Shown one piece after another: positions 34,859 through 43,930 of a stretch of DNA of 64,000 nucleotides; position 1 is the stretch's first letter; the number at the start of each line of letters is the position of its first letter. The position numbers and the translations under genes are program-made. This stretch comes from Roseovarius sp. M141. Its GTDB lineage: Bacteria; Pseudomonadota; Alphaproteobacteria; Rhodobacterales; Rhodobacteraceae. The notes beneath the pieces are model-generated. The model ran no database searches. It was not told the origin of the DNA and saw nothing but the letters and a program-made list of their open reading frames with translations. The stretch is taken from the NCBI RefSeq assembly GCF_024355225.1, contig NZ_VCNH01000008.1, forward strand, positions 930,001 to 994,000, given 5' to 3'.

Positions 34859-36256
34859 TCAACCGAAGACCTTGGTCAGGCCCTTGTCTGTGGCTGTGAT
34901 CAGTTCGTCAATGTCGTCCTTGGTGGCGATCAGCGCGGGTGAGTAGCACAGCGTGTTGTTGAACCCCGGCAGAGAGCGGTTGGTCATGCCGATGATGACG
35001 CCCTGCGCCATGCAGTCGCCGGTGACGGCGGCGACGGATTTTTCGTCCATCGGCTCCTTCGTGCTGCGGTCCTTGACCAGCTCGGCGCCGAGGAACAGGC
35101 CCTTGCCGCGCACATCGCCGATGACTTCGTGCTTGTCCTTGAGGGCGCGCAGCTGGTCCAGCATGTAGTCGCCCATCTTGACCGTGTTTTCCAGAAGGCC
35201 TTCTTCTTCGATGATATCCATGTTCTCCAGCGCCGCCGCCGGGCCGGCCGTGCAGCCGCCGAAGGTGGAGATGTCGCGGAAGTAGTTCATCGGATCGCTC
35301 GCATCGTCCTTGAACATGTCAAAGACCCTTTCGGAGGTGACGCAGCAGGCGATGGCGGCGTAGCCGGAGGCGACGCCCTTGGCCATGGTCACGAAGTCCG
35401 GCTCGATCCCGTAATGCTGATAGCCGAACCATGTGCCAGTGCGCCCGAGGCCGCAGACGACCTCGTCGATATGCAGCAGGATATCGTATTTGCGGCAGAT
35501 TTCCTGCACGCGGGGCCAGTAGCCTTCGGGCGGGACGATCACGCCGCCGCCTGCCGTCACCGGCTCGAGGCAGATGGCGCCGACGGTGTCGGGGCCTTCG
35601 CGCAGGATGACCTCTTCGATGGCGTTGGCGGCGGCCAGCCCGTAAGCCTCGCCGCTCAGATCCCCCCAGCCTTGGTCGTGCGCGCGGTATTCGAGGCAGT
35701 GCGGCACTTCGACGAAGCCGGGGGTGAAAGGACCGTATTGCGCGTTACGCTCGGGCTGGCCGCCGGCCGACAGGCAGGCGATAGTGGTGCCGTGATAGTC
35801 GCGCTCGCGGTAGAGGATCTTGTGCTTTTTGCCGCCATGGCGCTTGTGCGCGATCTGGCGGACCATCTTGAACGCCTTTTCATTCGCCTCGGACCCGGAG
35901 TTGGTGTGGTAGACGCGGGTGAGGCCGGGCATCTTCTCGATCAGACGCTCCGAGAACATCGCGCCGGGGATCGACCCGGCGGAGCCTGCGAAATAGTTCA
36001 GCTTGATCAGCTGGTCGCGCACCGCGTTGGCGATCCGTTCGCGCCCGTAGCCGACATTGACGGTCCAGACGCCGCCGGAGACACCATCCAGATGCTCCTT
36101 GCCGTTCTGGTCCCAGACGCGCATGCCTTTGCCTTCGACGATAACGCGGGGGTCCGACGTCTCGTAGGGTTTGTGTTGGCTCAGGTGATGCCAAACATGG
36201 GCGCGGTCGGCTGCGACGACCTTTTCGATATCGTTATCCAGAAACTTGCCGTCCAT
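34859..36256 (-). CDS. tpa: Taurine-pyruvate aminotransferase
   Basis: 465-residue class III aminotransferase. The N-terminus (DRAHVWHHLSQHKPYE) and overall length match Tpa proteins of roseobacters. PLP motifs are HIDEVVCGLGRTG (about 246) and TMAKGVASGYAAIA with the Schiff-base Lys near 276. It moves the taurine amino group to pyruvate, giving sulfoacetaldehyde and alanine; sulfoacetaldehyde is then split to acetyl-phosphate and sulfite by Xsc (not in this window). Sulfite would be handled by the SoeABC encoded near the window end. Related omega-aminotransferases are an alternative. Confidence 0.8.
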   Translation of the reverse strand: MDGKFLDNDIEKVVAADRAHVWHHLSQHKPYETSDPRVIVEGKGMRVWDQNGKEHLDGVSGGVWTVNVGYGRERIANAVRDQLIKLNYFAGSAGSIPGAMFSERLIEKMPGLTRVYHTNSGSEANEKAFKMVRQIAHKRHGGKKHKILYRERDYHGTTIACLSAGGQPERNAQYGPFTPGFVEVPHCLEYRAHDQGWGDLSGEAYGLAAANAIEEVILREGPDTVGAICLEPVTAGGGVIVPPEGYWPRVQEICRKYDILLHIDEVVCGLGRTGTWFGYQHYGIEPDFVTMAKGVASGYAAIACCVTSERVFDMFKDDASDPMNYFRDISTFGGCTAGPAAALENMDIIEEEGLLENTVKMGDYMLDQLRALKDKHEVIGDVRGKGLFLGAELVKDRSTKEPMDEKSVAAVTGDCMAQGVIIGMTNRSLPGFNNTLCYSPALIATKDDIDELITATDKGLTKVFG

Positions 36257-36383
36257 GACGAACCTCCATCGTGTTGCGGCCCGGCAGCGACAGCGCCGGG
36301 GAAGGGCATATGCTGGTCAGTATAACATCCGAGGACGGGCTTTGGCGATAGGTCCAAACGGTGGCCATGCATCAGACCAGATG

Positions 36384-37004
36384 TCAGCCTTGGGGCAGTT
36401 CCGCCGATGGGATGAGGCCAAAGAACATCCCGTCCGACCACAGGCCGAACCAGCCCTCGTGATGCGCGCCGATCTCGACCAGACGGTAAAAGCTCTTGCG
36501 GTCGATCAGCGCTTCCAGATTGGCGCGGACCAGAACGTAGGGCGATGGTTCGCCTGTTTCGGGGTCGCGCTCCACGCGAATCGGAGCGTCCGGGCCTGCG
36601 ATCGTGCTGTCACCGACATTGGTCAGGAAGGTCAGGCGCTGATCCGTGCCTGTGCCATCCACCTCGAAATCGACGGCGACAAAGGGGGCGTCGTCAACGG
36701 TGATGCCGACCTTTTCGACAGGCGTGACGAGGACGTAATCATCGCCGTCCTTGCGCAGGATCGTCGAGAAAAGCCGCACCAGTTCCGGCCGCCCGATGGG
36801 CGTGCCTAGGTAGAACCACGTGCCGTCCCGCGCGATGCGCATATCCAGATCGCCGCAGAACTCGGGGTTCCATGTGTCGACCGGGGGCAGGCCGCGGCCC
36901 TTTTGTGCGGCCTTGACGGCAGCGGCGATGCCTTCTGCGGAGGGGGCTGCAGAGGGGGGGGGTGACGCTGTCGTGATCTTGTTTTCGCTCATTGCTTTTG
37001 CCAT
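36384..37004 (-). CDS. DUF1285 domain protein
   Basis: 206 residues. The conserved blocks GDLDMRIARDGTWFYLGTPIGRPELVRLFSTILRKDGDDYVLVTPVEK (about 51-98) and the later YVLVRANLEALIDRKSFYRLVE define the family. Soluble, function unknown. It is divergent from the moxR operon with only 56 bases between, a common arrangement in alphaproteobacteria. Confidence 0.85.
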   Translation of the reverse strand: MAKAMSENKITTASPPPSAAPSAEGIAAAVKAAQKGRGLPPVDTWNPEFCGDLDMRIARDGTWFYLGTPIGRPELVRLFSTILRKDGDDYVLVTPVEKVGITVDDAPFVAVDFEVDGTGTDQRLTFLTNVGDSTIAGPDAPIRVERDPETGEPSPYVLVRANLEALIDRKSFYRLVEIGAHHEGWFGLWSDGMFFGLIPSAELPQG

Positions 37005-37060
37005 TTCCGCGCTGCGCTATACACTCAGTTCGATGATATAGCCCAAGCCGGAGAATTTCC

Positions 37061-38068
37061 ATGACTGATAGCGCCGATCTGGTCGCCAAGATAGACGCGC
37101 TGCAAGGGCGGCTGGCCGAGGCGCGCAGTTCGATCACCCGCCGTTTCATCGGGCAGGAGCGGGTCGTCGACCTGGCGCTCGCCGCGCTGCTGTGTGGTGG
37201 TCACGGGTTGCTGGTGGGCCTGCCGGGGCTGGGCAAGACGCGGCTGGTGGAAACGCTGGGCGTGGTGATGGGGCTGCGGTCAAACCGTGTGCAATTCACG
37301 CCCGACCTGATGCCGGCCGATATTCTGGGGTCCGAGGTGCTGGAGACCGGCGCCGATGGCAGCCGGGCGTTCAAGTTCATCGAAGGCCCGATCTTTTGCC
37401 AGCTTCTGATGGCGGATGAAATCAACCGCGCCAGTCCGCGCACGCAATCGGCGCTGCTTCAGGCGATGCAGGAGCGGCAGGTGACGGTCGCGGGCCAGAA
37501 CCGCCCGCTGGAGGCGCCGTTTCACGTTCTGGCGACGCAAAACCCGATCGAGCAGGAGGGCACCTATCCCCTGCCCGAGGCGCAGCTGGACCGGTTTCTG
37601 GTGCAGATCGACGTGCCCTATCCAGAGCGCAGCGCCGAGCGGGACATCCTGCTGGCCACGACCGGCGTGGCCGAGGAGGCGGCGCATGCGGTGTTTTCCG
37701 CGACCGAATTGATCGCGGCGCAGACTCTGCTGCGCCGGATGCCGGTGGGCGAGGGTGTGATGGACATGATCCTGGACCTCGTGCGCGCCTTCCGGCCAGA
37801 TCAGCCGGATGCGTCGGATCGCGTGCAGGACAGCGTGGCATGGGGCCCCGGCCCGCGCGCGGCGCAGGCGCTGATGCTGACGGTGCGCGCGCGGGCGCTG
37901 CTGCAAGGGCGGCTGGCCCCCAGCGCCGAGGATGTGGCGGACATGGCGCAGCCGGTGCTGATTCACCGCATGGCGCTGAATTTCGCGGCGCGCGCGCGGG
38001 GCGACAGCCTGAGCGCGCTGATTGTCGATACGGTTGCCGTGATGGACCGGACGCAGGCCGCCGCGTGA
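37061..38068 (+). CDS. MoxR-family AAA+ ATPase
   Basis: 335 residues. Walker A is GLPGLGKTR (about 50-58), Walker B LLMADEINRASPRTQSALLQAMQE (about 115-138), with the sensor ATQNPIEQEGTYPLPEAQLDRF. MoxR ATPases act as chaperones for VWA-containing partners; here the next three genes supply those. Start of a four-gene coupled operon; stop overlaps the following GTG. Confidence 0.92.
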   Translation: MTDSADLVAKIDALQGRLAEARSSITRRFIGQERVVDLALAALLCGGHGLLVGLPGLGKTRLVETLGVVMGLRSNRVQFTPDLMPADILGSEVLETGADGSRAFKFIEGPIFCQLLMADEINRASPRTQSALLQAMQERQVTVAGQNRPLEAPFHVLATQNPIEQEGTYPLPEAQLDRFLVQIDVPYPERSAERDILLATTGVAEEAAHAVFSATELIAAQTLLRRMPVGEGVMDMILDLVRAFRPDQPDASDRVQDSVAWGPGPRAAQALMLTVRARALLQGRLAPSAEDVADMAQPVLIHRMALNFAARARGDSLSALIVDTVAVMDRTQAAA

Positions 38069-38964
38069 CCCAAACTGCCGCCCCCTCGGCCAGATTGCGC
38101 GCCCGGGCGGAGGCCGAGGCGGCGCGTCTGCCCGCGCTGCTGGCGCGGGCGCGGCATCTGGCGGGGTCGGTTCTGCTGGGCCAGCACGGGCGCAGGCGGG
38201 CGGGGCTGGGCGATGATTTCTGGCAATACCGCGCAGTGCGGGAGGGCGACCAGCGCCGCCACATTGACTGGCGCCGTTCGGCGCGCAGTGACGTCGAATT
38301 CGTGCGCGAGCGGGAATGGCAGATCGCCCAGACGGTGATGCTGTGGGTCGATGGCGCGGCGTCAATGCGGTTCTCCAGCGACAGGAACCTGCCGGAGAAG
38401 GCCGATCGCGCGCAGCTTCTGGCGCTGGCGGCGGCGATTCTGCTGGACCGGGGGGGCGAGCGTGTGGGCCTGACCGGCCACGTCCTGCCACCGCGCCGGG
38501 GCGCTGCGCAGATCGCGCGGCTGGCCGGGATGCTGGCCGGCGGGCAGGACGGGGCGCAGGACGCGGGCGACTATGCCGCCCCTGATGCGCGCGGCTTGCC
38601 GCCGCAGGGGCACGCGATCTTTGTGTCAGATTTTCTGGGTGATTTCGGAGGCATCCGCGCCGCCCTGACCGGCGCCGCCGACCGCGGTGTGCGCGGCGCG
38701 CTGATGCAGGTGCTGGACCCGGCCGAAGAGGCGTTTCCCTATCGCGGCCGCGCCATTTTCGAATCCATCGGCGGCACGCTGTCGCATGAGACGCTGAGGG
38801 CTGACGACCTGCGGGACCGCTATCTGTCCCGTCTGGCCGAGCGCAAGGACGCCCTGCGCCGCCTGTGCGCCGTAACGGGGTGGCAGTATTTCTGCCACCA
38901 TACGGATGCCTCGGCGGAGTCTGCGCTGTTGTGGCTTTATTCTGCGCTCGGTGCGGCGCGATGA
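38065..38964 (+). CDS. DUF58 domain protein
   Basis: 299 residues from GTG 38065 inside the moxR stop. The DUF58 hallmark REGDQRRHIDWRRSARSDVEFVREREWQ is at about 59-85, followed by a VWA-like fold opening with a partial MIDAS (LWVDGAASMRFSS). Cytoplasmic partner of the MoxR ATPase by context. The ATG of the next gene overlaps its stop. Confidence 0.9.
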   Translation: MTQTAAPSARLRARAEAEAARLPALLARARHLAGSVLLGQHGRRRAGLGDDFWQYRAVREGDQRRHIDWRRSARSDVEFVREREWQIAQTVMLWVDGAASMRFSSDRNLPEKADRAQLLALAAAILLDRGGERVGLTGHVLPPRRGAAQIARLAGMLAGGQDGAQDAGDYAAPDARGLPPQGHAIFVSDFLGDFGGIRAALTGAADRGVRGALMQVLDPAEEAFPYRGRAIFESIGGTLSHETLRADDLRDRYLSRLAERKDALRRLCAVTGWQYFCHHTDASAESALLWLYSALGAAR

Positions 38965-41708
38965 CCCTGGGCGCCATAGGGTTCACCGCGCCGTGGCTGT
39001 TGGTCGCGCTGGCGCTGCTGCCGGTTCTGTGGGTTCTGCTGCGCGCCGTGCCGCCGGCGCCGATCCGGCGCAGGTTTCCGGGGGTTGCGCTGCTGCTTGG
39101 CCTGCGGGACGAAGATAGCGCGGCGGATCGCACGCCATGGTGGCTGCTGTTGCTGCGCATGTTGGCGCTGGCGGCCGTGATCATCGCCATGGCCGGACCG
39201 GTGCTGAATCCGCGCGGCGCGAGCGAGGGGCGCGGCACCGGCAAGCTGCTGGTGATTATGGATGCCAGCTGGGCCAGCGCCCGCGACTGGCAGGCGCAGC
39301 GCGATCTGCTGGACACCGCGTTGGCCGAGGCCGGGCGCGATGGCCGCCCCGTCGCGCTGATGCGCCTGAGCGACCCGCAGCCGCCCGAATTTCAGGCGGC
39401 GGGCGCATGGCGTAACCGTCTGGCGGGGCTGGAACCCGCCGCCTGGGCGCCAACGGTTGATATGATGACGCGCACCGCCGATCTGCTGGAAGGGCGGGAG
39501 TTCGACACGCTGTGGCTGTCGGATGGTCTGGCGCATGAGGGGCGGTTGGACCTGCTCGGGGCGCTGGAGGCGCGCGGCACCGTCACCATCCACCAGACGG
39601 CTCAGCCGCTTCTGGCGCTTATCCCGGCGCGGGCTGGGGATGGCGCGCTGGAACTGACGGCGCAGCGCCTTGCCCCCGGCGGGGCGCGGCAGGTGACGGT
39701 GCTGGCCCATGGGCGCGATCCGTCGGGCACGCCGCGCGTGCTGGCCACGCTGCCGCTGACCTTTGCACAGGGCGCAGCGCAGGCCACCGGCGCGCTGACC
39801 TTGCCGGGCGAGCTGCGCGCGCGGCTGACCCGGTTCGAGATCGCAGGGCAAGGCCATGCCGGCGCCGTCGCGCTGAGCGATGACAGCCTCAGGCGGCGCG
39901 AGGTCGCGCTGATCGCCGGGCGCGATGACCGCGAAGGGCCGGAGCTGCTGTCGCCGTTGCACTACCTCGAACGCGCGCTGGCACCTAGTGCCGCGTTGAT
40001 GGGCGGTGCGCTGATGGATGTGCTGCCCGCAAATCCTGACGTGATCGTTCTGGCCGATGTCGCGACCCTGTCGCAGGCCGAGGAAACCGCCCTGCTGGAC
40101 TGGACCGATGCGGGTGGCATGCTGCTGCGCTTTGCCGGGCCGCGCCTTGCCGCCAGCGACGTGTCGCGCAGCGAAGAGGACGCGCTGATGCCCGTGCGCC
40201 TGCGCAAGGGGGGTCGCAGTGTCGGCGGCGCGATGAGCTGGGGCGCGCCCAAGGCGCTGGCACCCTTTGCCGAGGACAGCCCGTTTGCCGGGCTTGCCGT
40301 TCCGGACGACGTGACGGTCAGTAGCCAGGTCATGGCCCAACCGGATCCGACGCTGGCCGCCCGCGTCATCGCGCAGCTGGGGGACGGCACGCCGCTGGTC
40401 ACGCGCAAGCGGATCGGGCAGGGGCAGGTAGTGCTGTTTCACGTCACTGCTAACGCGGAATGGAGCAGTCTGCCCCTGTCGGGCCTTTTCGTGCAAATGC
40501 TGGAGCGGCTGGCGATCTCCTCGGGCGCCGCCGCGCCCGTGGCCGAGGATCTGGCCGGGACCACGTGGCAGGCGGTGCAGGTGCTGGACGGGTTCGGCAC
40601 CTTGCGCGATGCGGGCACCCTGCCGGGTGTTGCGGGCGAGGCATTGCTGGATGCGCCGCTCGGCCCCAATCTGCAACCGGGGCTCTACGAAGGCGAGGAT
40701 CGGCGTATCGCGCGCGGCGTACTGGGCGCGGACGATACGCTGGCCCCTGCGGACTGGCCTGCGGGGGCCGACGTTCAGGGGCTGACACGCGCGGCTGAAA
40801 CCCCGCTGTCCGGTTGGCTGCTGGCGGCCGCCTTGGTGCTGCTCAGCGCCGATATCGTCGCCGCGCTGGCGCTGTCGGGACGTCTGTTGCCGGTGCGCGG
40901 GGCTGCGATCCTTGCTCTGGTTCTTGCGCTGCCGGATCCCTCTGCCGCCCAAGGCCGCCCGGCACAGGCGCTGGCCGACGAGGTGACGCTGGCGCATGTG
41001 CTGACCGGCGACACCGCGCTGGACGATCTGGCCCATGCCGGGCTGCGCGGCCTTGGCGAGACGCTGTTTTATCGCACCACTGTGGAGCCGGGCGCGCCCG
41101 AGGGAGTCGATCTGGAAACCGACGAGCTGGCGTTTTTCCCACTGCTCTACTGGCCGATCACGGCCGCGCAGCCCACCCCGTCGGACGCGGCCTATGCCAA
41201 ACTGAACGCCTATCTGCGCAGCGGCGGTCTGATCTTGTTCGACACGCGCGACGCCGATATCGCGGGCTTTGGTGCGGCGTCGCAAAACGGCGCGCGGCTG
41301 CAACGGCTGGCCGCGCCGCTGGATATCCCCCCGCTGGAGCCTGTGCCGGGCGATCACGTGCTGACGCGCACATTCTATCTGCTACAGGATTTTCCGGGCC
41401 GCTATGCCGGCCGCCCCGTCTGGGTCGAAGCGTCGCCCGAGGATGCGCAACTGGCCCCCGGCATGCCGTTTCGCGATCTCAACGATGGTGTGACGCCGGT
41501 GGTGATCGGTGGCAATGACTGGGCCTCCGCGTGGGCCGTGGACGACAATGGCGCGCCGATGCGCCCGGTCGGACGCGGCTATACCGGAGAGCGGCAGCGC
41601 GAGATGGCGCACCGCTTTGGCGTCAATCTGGTGATGCATGTGCTGACCGGTAACTACAAATCCGATCAGGTGCATGTCCCGGCCCTTCTGGACAGGCTGG
41701 GCCAATGA
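38961..41708 (+). CDS. BatA-like/DUF4159 large membrane protein
   Basis: 915 residues. Two N-terminal membrane helices with the BatA signature (RRRFPGVALLLGLRDEDSAADRTPWWLLLLRMLALAAVIIAMAGPVL) anchor it. A long periplasmic or cytoplasmic VWA and glutamine-amidotransferase-like region follows, then a second membrane pair near 615-660, then a C-terminal DUF4159 domain (about 690-915). Function unknown; it presumably forms an envelope complex with the MoxR, DUF58 and following proteins. Confidence 0.85.
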   Translation: MTLGAIGFTAPWLLVALALLPVLWVLLRAVPPAPIRRRFPGVALLLGLRDEDSAADRTPWWLLLLRMLALAAVIIAMAGPVLNPRGASEGRGTGKLLVIMDASWASARDWQAQRDLLDTALAEAGRDGRPVALMRLSDPQPPEFQAAGAWRNRLAGLEPAAWAPTVDMMTRTADLLEGREFDTLWLSDGLAHEGRLDLLGALEARGTVTIHQTAQPLLALIPARAGDGALELTAQRLAPGGARQVTVLAHGRDPSGTPRVLATLPLTFAQGAAQATGALTLPGELRARLTRFEIAGQGHAGAVALSDDSLRRREVALIAGRDDREGPELLSPLHYLERALAPSAALMGGALMDVLPANPDVIVLADVATLSQAEETALLDWTDAGGMLLRFAGPRLAASDVSRSEEDALMPVRLRKGGRSVGGAMSWGAPKALAPFAEDSPFAGLAVPDDVTVSSQVMAQPDPTLAARVIAQLGDGTPLVTRKRIGQGQVVLFHVTANAEWSSLPLSGLFVQMLERLAISSGAAAPVAEDLAGTTWQAVQVLDGFGTLRDAGTLPGVAGEALLDAPLGPNLQPGLYEGEDRRIARGVLGADDTLAPADWPAGADVQGLTRAAETPLSGWLLAAALVLLSADIVAALALSGRLLPVRGAAILALVLALPDPSAAQGRPAQALADEVTLAHVLTGDTALDDLAHAGLRGLGETLFYRTTVEPGAPEGVDLETDELAFFPLLYWPITAAQPTPSDAAYAKLNAYLRSGGLILFDTRDADIAGFGAASQNGARLQRLAAPLDIPPLEPVPGDHVLTRTFYLLQDFPGRYAGRPVWVEASPEDAQLAPGMPFRDLNDGVTPVVIGGNDWASAWAVDDNGAPMRPVGRGYTGERQREMAHRFGVNLVMHVLTGNYKSDQVHVPALLDRLGQ

Positions 41709-43750
41709 CGGGCAGCATCCTGTTCGATCCGGTCCTGCCGGTCTGGATCATCGCCTGCCTTGGCGGCGTGGCGCTGGCTGCGTTGGCGCTGGCGGCGTGG
41801 CGGGGCCTGTCGGGCTGGGCGCTGCGCGGCCTTGGCGTCGCGGTGATACTGGCGGCGCTGATGGGGCCGACCCTCAGCCGCGAGGACCGCGAGGATCTGA
41901 CCGACATCGCCATCGTGGTCGAGGATGCCAGCGCCAGCCAGCGGCTGGGCGATCGCGCGGACATGACGGGCCAGGCGGCGGATGCGCTGGAAGCGCGGTT
42001 GACCGCGCGCGGGGTCGAGGTGCGCCGGGTCAGTGTGGCCGACGGCACTGACGACAGCGGCACACAGTTGATGACCGCGCTGGCCGAAGCATTGGCGAGC
42101 GAACCGCAGGGGCGCATCGCGGGGACGTTCCTGCTCAGCGACGGGCGCCTGCATGATCTGGAGCGCGCGCCGACCCTGCCCGCGCCGCTGCACCTGCTGC
42201 ATACGGGCCGCGCGACGGATTGGGACCGCCGCCTGATTGTCGAGGGTGCGCCGGCCTTCGCCATTCTGGACGAGGAAATCACCCTGACCCTGCGGATCGA
42301 GGATAGCGGCGCCGCGCCCGAGGGTATGGGCGAGGTGCCGCTGGATATCTCCATCGACGGCGCGGCGCCGCAGCGCTTTGCCGTGCCGGTCGGACGCCCT
42401 ATCGAGCTGCCCCTCGCGCTGCCGCATGGCGGGCGCAATGTGCTGGAATTTGCCACGCCCGAAGCGGAGGGCGAACTGACCGCGCGAAATAATACAGCGT
42501 TGGTACAGATCAACGGCGTGCGCGACCGATTGCGCGTCCTGCTGGTGTCGGGCGAGCCGCATGCAGGCGGGCGCACGTGGCGTAACCTGCTGAAATCGGA
42601 CAGTTCCGTCGATCTGGTGCATTTCACCATCCTGCGCCCCCCCGACAAGCAGGACGGCATCCCGGTCGACGAATTAAGCCTGATCGCCTTTCCCACGCGC
42701 GAGCTGTTTCTGGAAAAGATCGACGATTTCGACCTGATTATCTTTGATCGTTACAAACGGCGCGGCATCCTGCCTGCGCTCTACCTCCAGAACGTGGCGG
42801 ATTACGTGCAGAAGGGCGGCGCAGTCCTGTTTGCCGCCGGGCCGGATTTCGCCGGGGCAAACAGCCTCTACCGCTCGCCACTGGAGGCGATCGTGCCCGC
42901 ACGCCCCACGGCCCGCGTGGTCGATCAGGCGTATCGTCCTGCCATAACGGATCTGGGGCAAAAGCATCCGGTGACTGCCGGTCTGGAGGACATGCATGAC
43001 GGCAAATGGGGCCGCTGGCTGCGCCAGATCGAGGTCGACGCGCCGAAGGGCGACGTGCTGATGTCGGGTGCCGGGGACCGCCCGCTGCTGATGCTTGCCC
43101 GCGTCGGTGAGGGGCGCGTATCGCTGCTGGCGTCGGACCACGCGTGGCTGTGGAACCGCGGCTATGAGGGAGGCGGGCCGCAGCTGGAGCTGCTGCGCCG
43201 CCTTGCCCACTGGATGATGAAAGAACCGGAACTGGAGGAAGAGGCGCTGTGGGCCGAGGCGACGGGCCAGCGCATGCGCATCATTCGCCGGTCGCTGGGC
43301 GCGGACGCCAGAGATGTCACGATCACCGCGCCGGATGGCAGCGAGGTGACCTTGCCGTTGGAGGAGGTCGCGCCGGGCCGGTTCGAGGCACAGTATGACG
43401 GCCCGCAGATCGGGCTGTATCGTCTGATCAGCGGCGACCAGAGCGCGGTCATCGGCCTTGGCCCCGCCGCGCCGGTAGAGTTCGAACAAACCATCGCCAG
43501 CGGCGCGGCGCTGGCACCGCTGATCGCGGGCGCGAATGGCGCCGTCCGCGCCATCGAGGATGGCGTGCCAAACATTCGCGCGGTGCGTGAGGGGCGCCCT
43601 GCCGCAGGGCGCGACTGGCTGGGGATCACGCCGCGCGGCGCTTATGTGACGCAAAGCGTGACGCAGACCGCCTTGCTGCCCGCGTGGCTGGTGTTGATAC
43701 TGATCGCCGCATTGGTGACGGGCGCGTGGCTGCGCGAAGGGCGGCGTTAG
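41705..43750 (+). CDS. Membrane protein with VWA/amidotransferase-like region, MoxR operon
   Basis: 681 residues. There are two N-terminal helices (about 10-55), a VWA-like segment (DIAIVVEDASASQRLGDRADM), a class I glutamine-amidotransferase-like stretch (RVLLVSGEPHAGGRTWRNLL...FDLIIFDRYKRRGILP...VQKGGAVLFAAGP), and a single C-terminal helix (LLPAWLVLILIAALVTGAWL). It overlaps the DUF4159 gene by 4 bases and ends the operon. Function unknown. Confidence 0.8.
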   Translation: MTGSILFDPVLPVWIIACLGGVALAALALAAWRGLSGWALRGLGVAVILAALMGPTLSREDREDLTDIAIVVEDASASQRLGDRADMTGQAADALEARLTARGVEVRRVSVADGTDDSGTQLMTALAEALASEPQGRIAGTFLLSDGRLHDLERAPTLPAPLHLLHTGRATDWDRRLIVEGAPAFAILDEEITLTLRIEDSGAAPEGMGEVPLDISIDGAAPQRFAVPVGRPIELPLALPHGGRNVLEFATPEAEGELTARNNTALVQINGVRDRLRVLLVSGEPHAGGRTWRNLLKSDSSVDLVHFTILRPPDKQDGIPVDELSLIAFPTRELFLEKIDDFDLIIFDRYKRRGILPALYLQNVADYVQKGGAVLFAAGPDFAGANSLYRSPLEAIVPARPTARVVDQAYRPAITDLGQKHPVTAGLEDMHDGKWGRWLRQIEVDAPKGDVLMSGAGDRPLLMLARVGEGRVSLLASDHAWLWNRGYEGGGPQLELLRRLAHWMMKEPELEEEALWAEATGQRMRIIRRSLGADARDVTITAPDGSEVTLPLEEVAPGRFEAQYDGPQIGLYRLISGDQSAVIGLGPAAPVEFEQTIASGAALAPLIAGANGAVRAIEDGVPNIRAVREGRPAAGRDWLGITPRGAYVTQSVTQTALLPAWLVLILIAALVTGAWLREGRR

Positions 43751-43930
43751 GCGGGCGGCGACCCTTGGCAAACTTAGCTGCCCAGCGTTTTTTTGACTGA
43801 TGATCGGGGCGCCTTGAAGCAAAAATTATGGCCTGACCTTGCGAGGCCGTTCAAGCTAGGCGCGCGCCGCGTCCATGGTGGCTTGCCTTGGGCGCGGCGC
43901 TTGCATACCGTTCGCGCAGGAGGATGGTCC

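Noticed and set aside
38937..41357. 806-codon open frame on the minus strand inside the MoxR operon
   Set aside because: It is antisense to the BatA/DUF4159 gene, has low-complexity Arg/Gln/His composition and no domain; an artefact of high GC in the real coding frame.
43793..43930. Longer GlcD N-terminus in the open frame from 43793
   Set aside because: The extra 46 codons have no family similarity, while ATG 43931 has a strong CAGGAGG site and gives the usual GlcD start.
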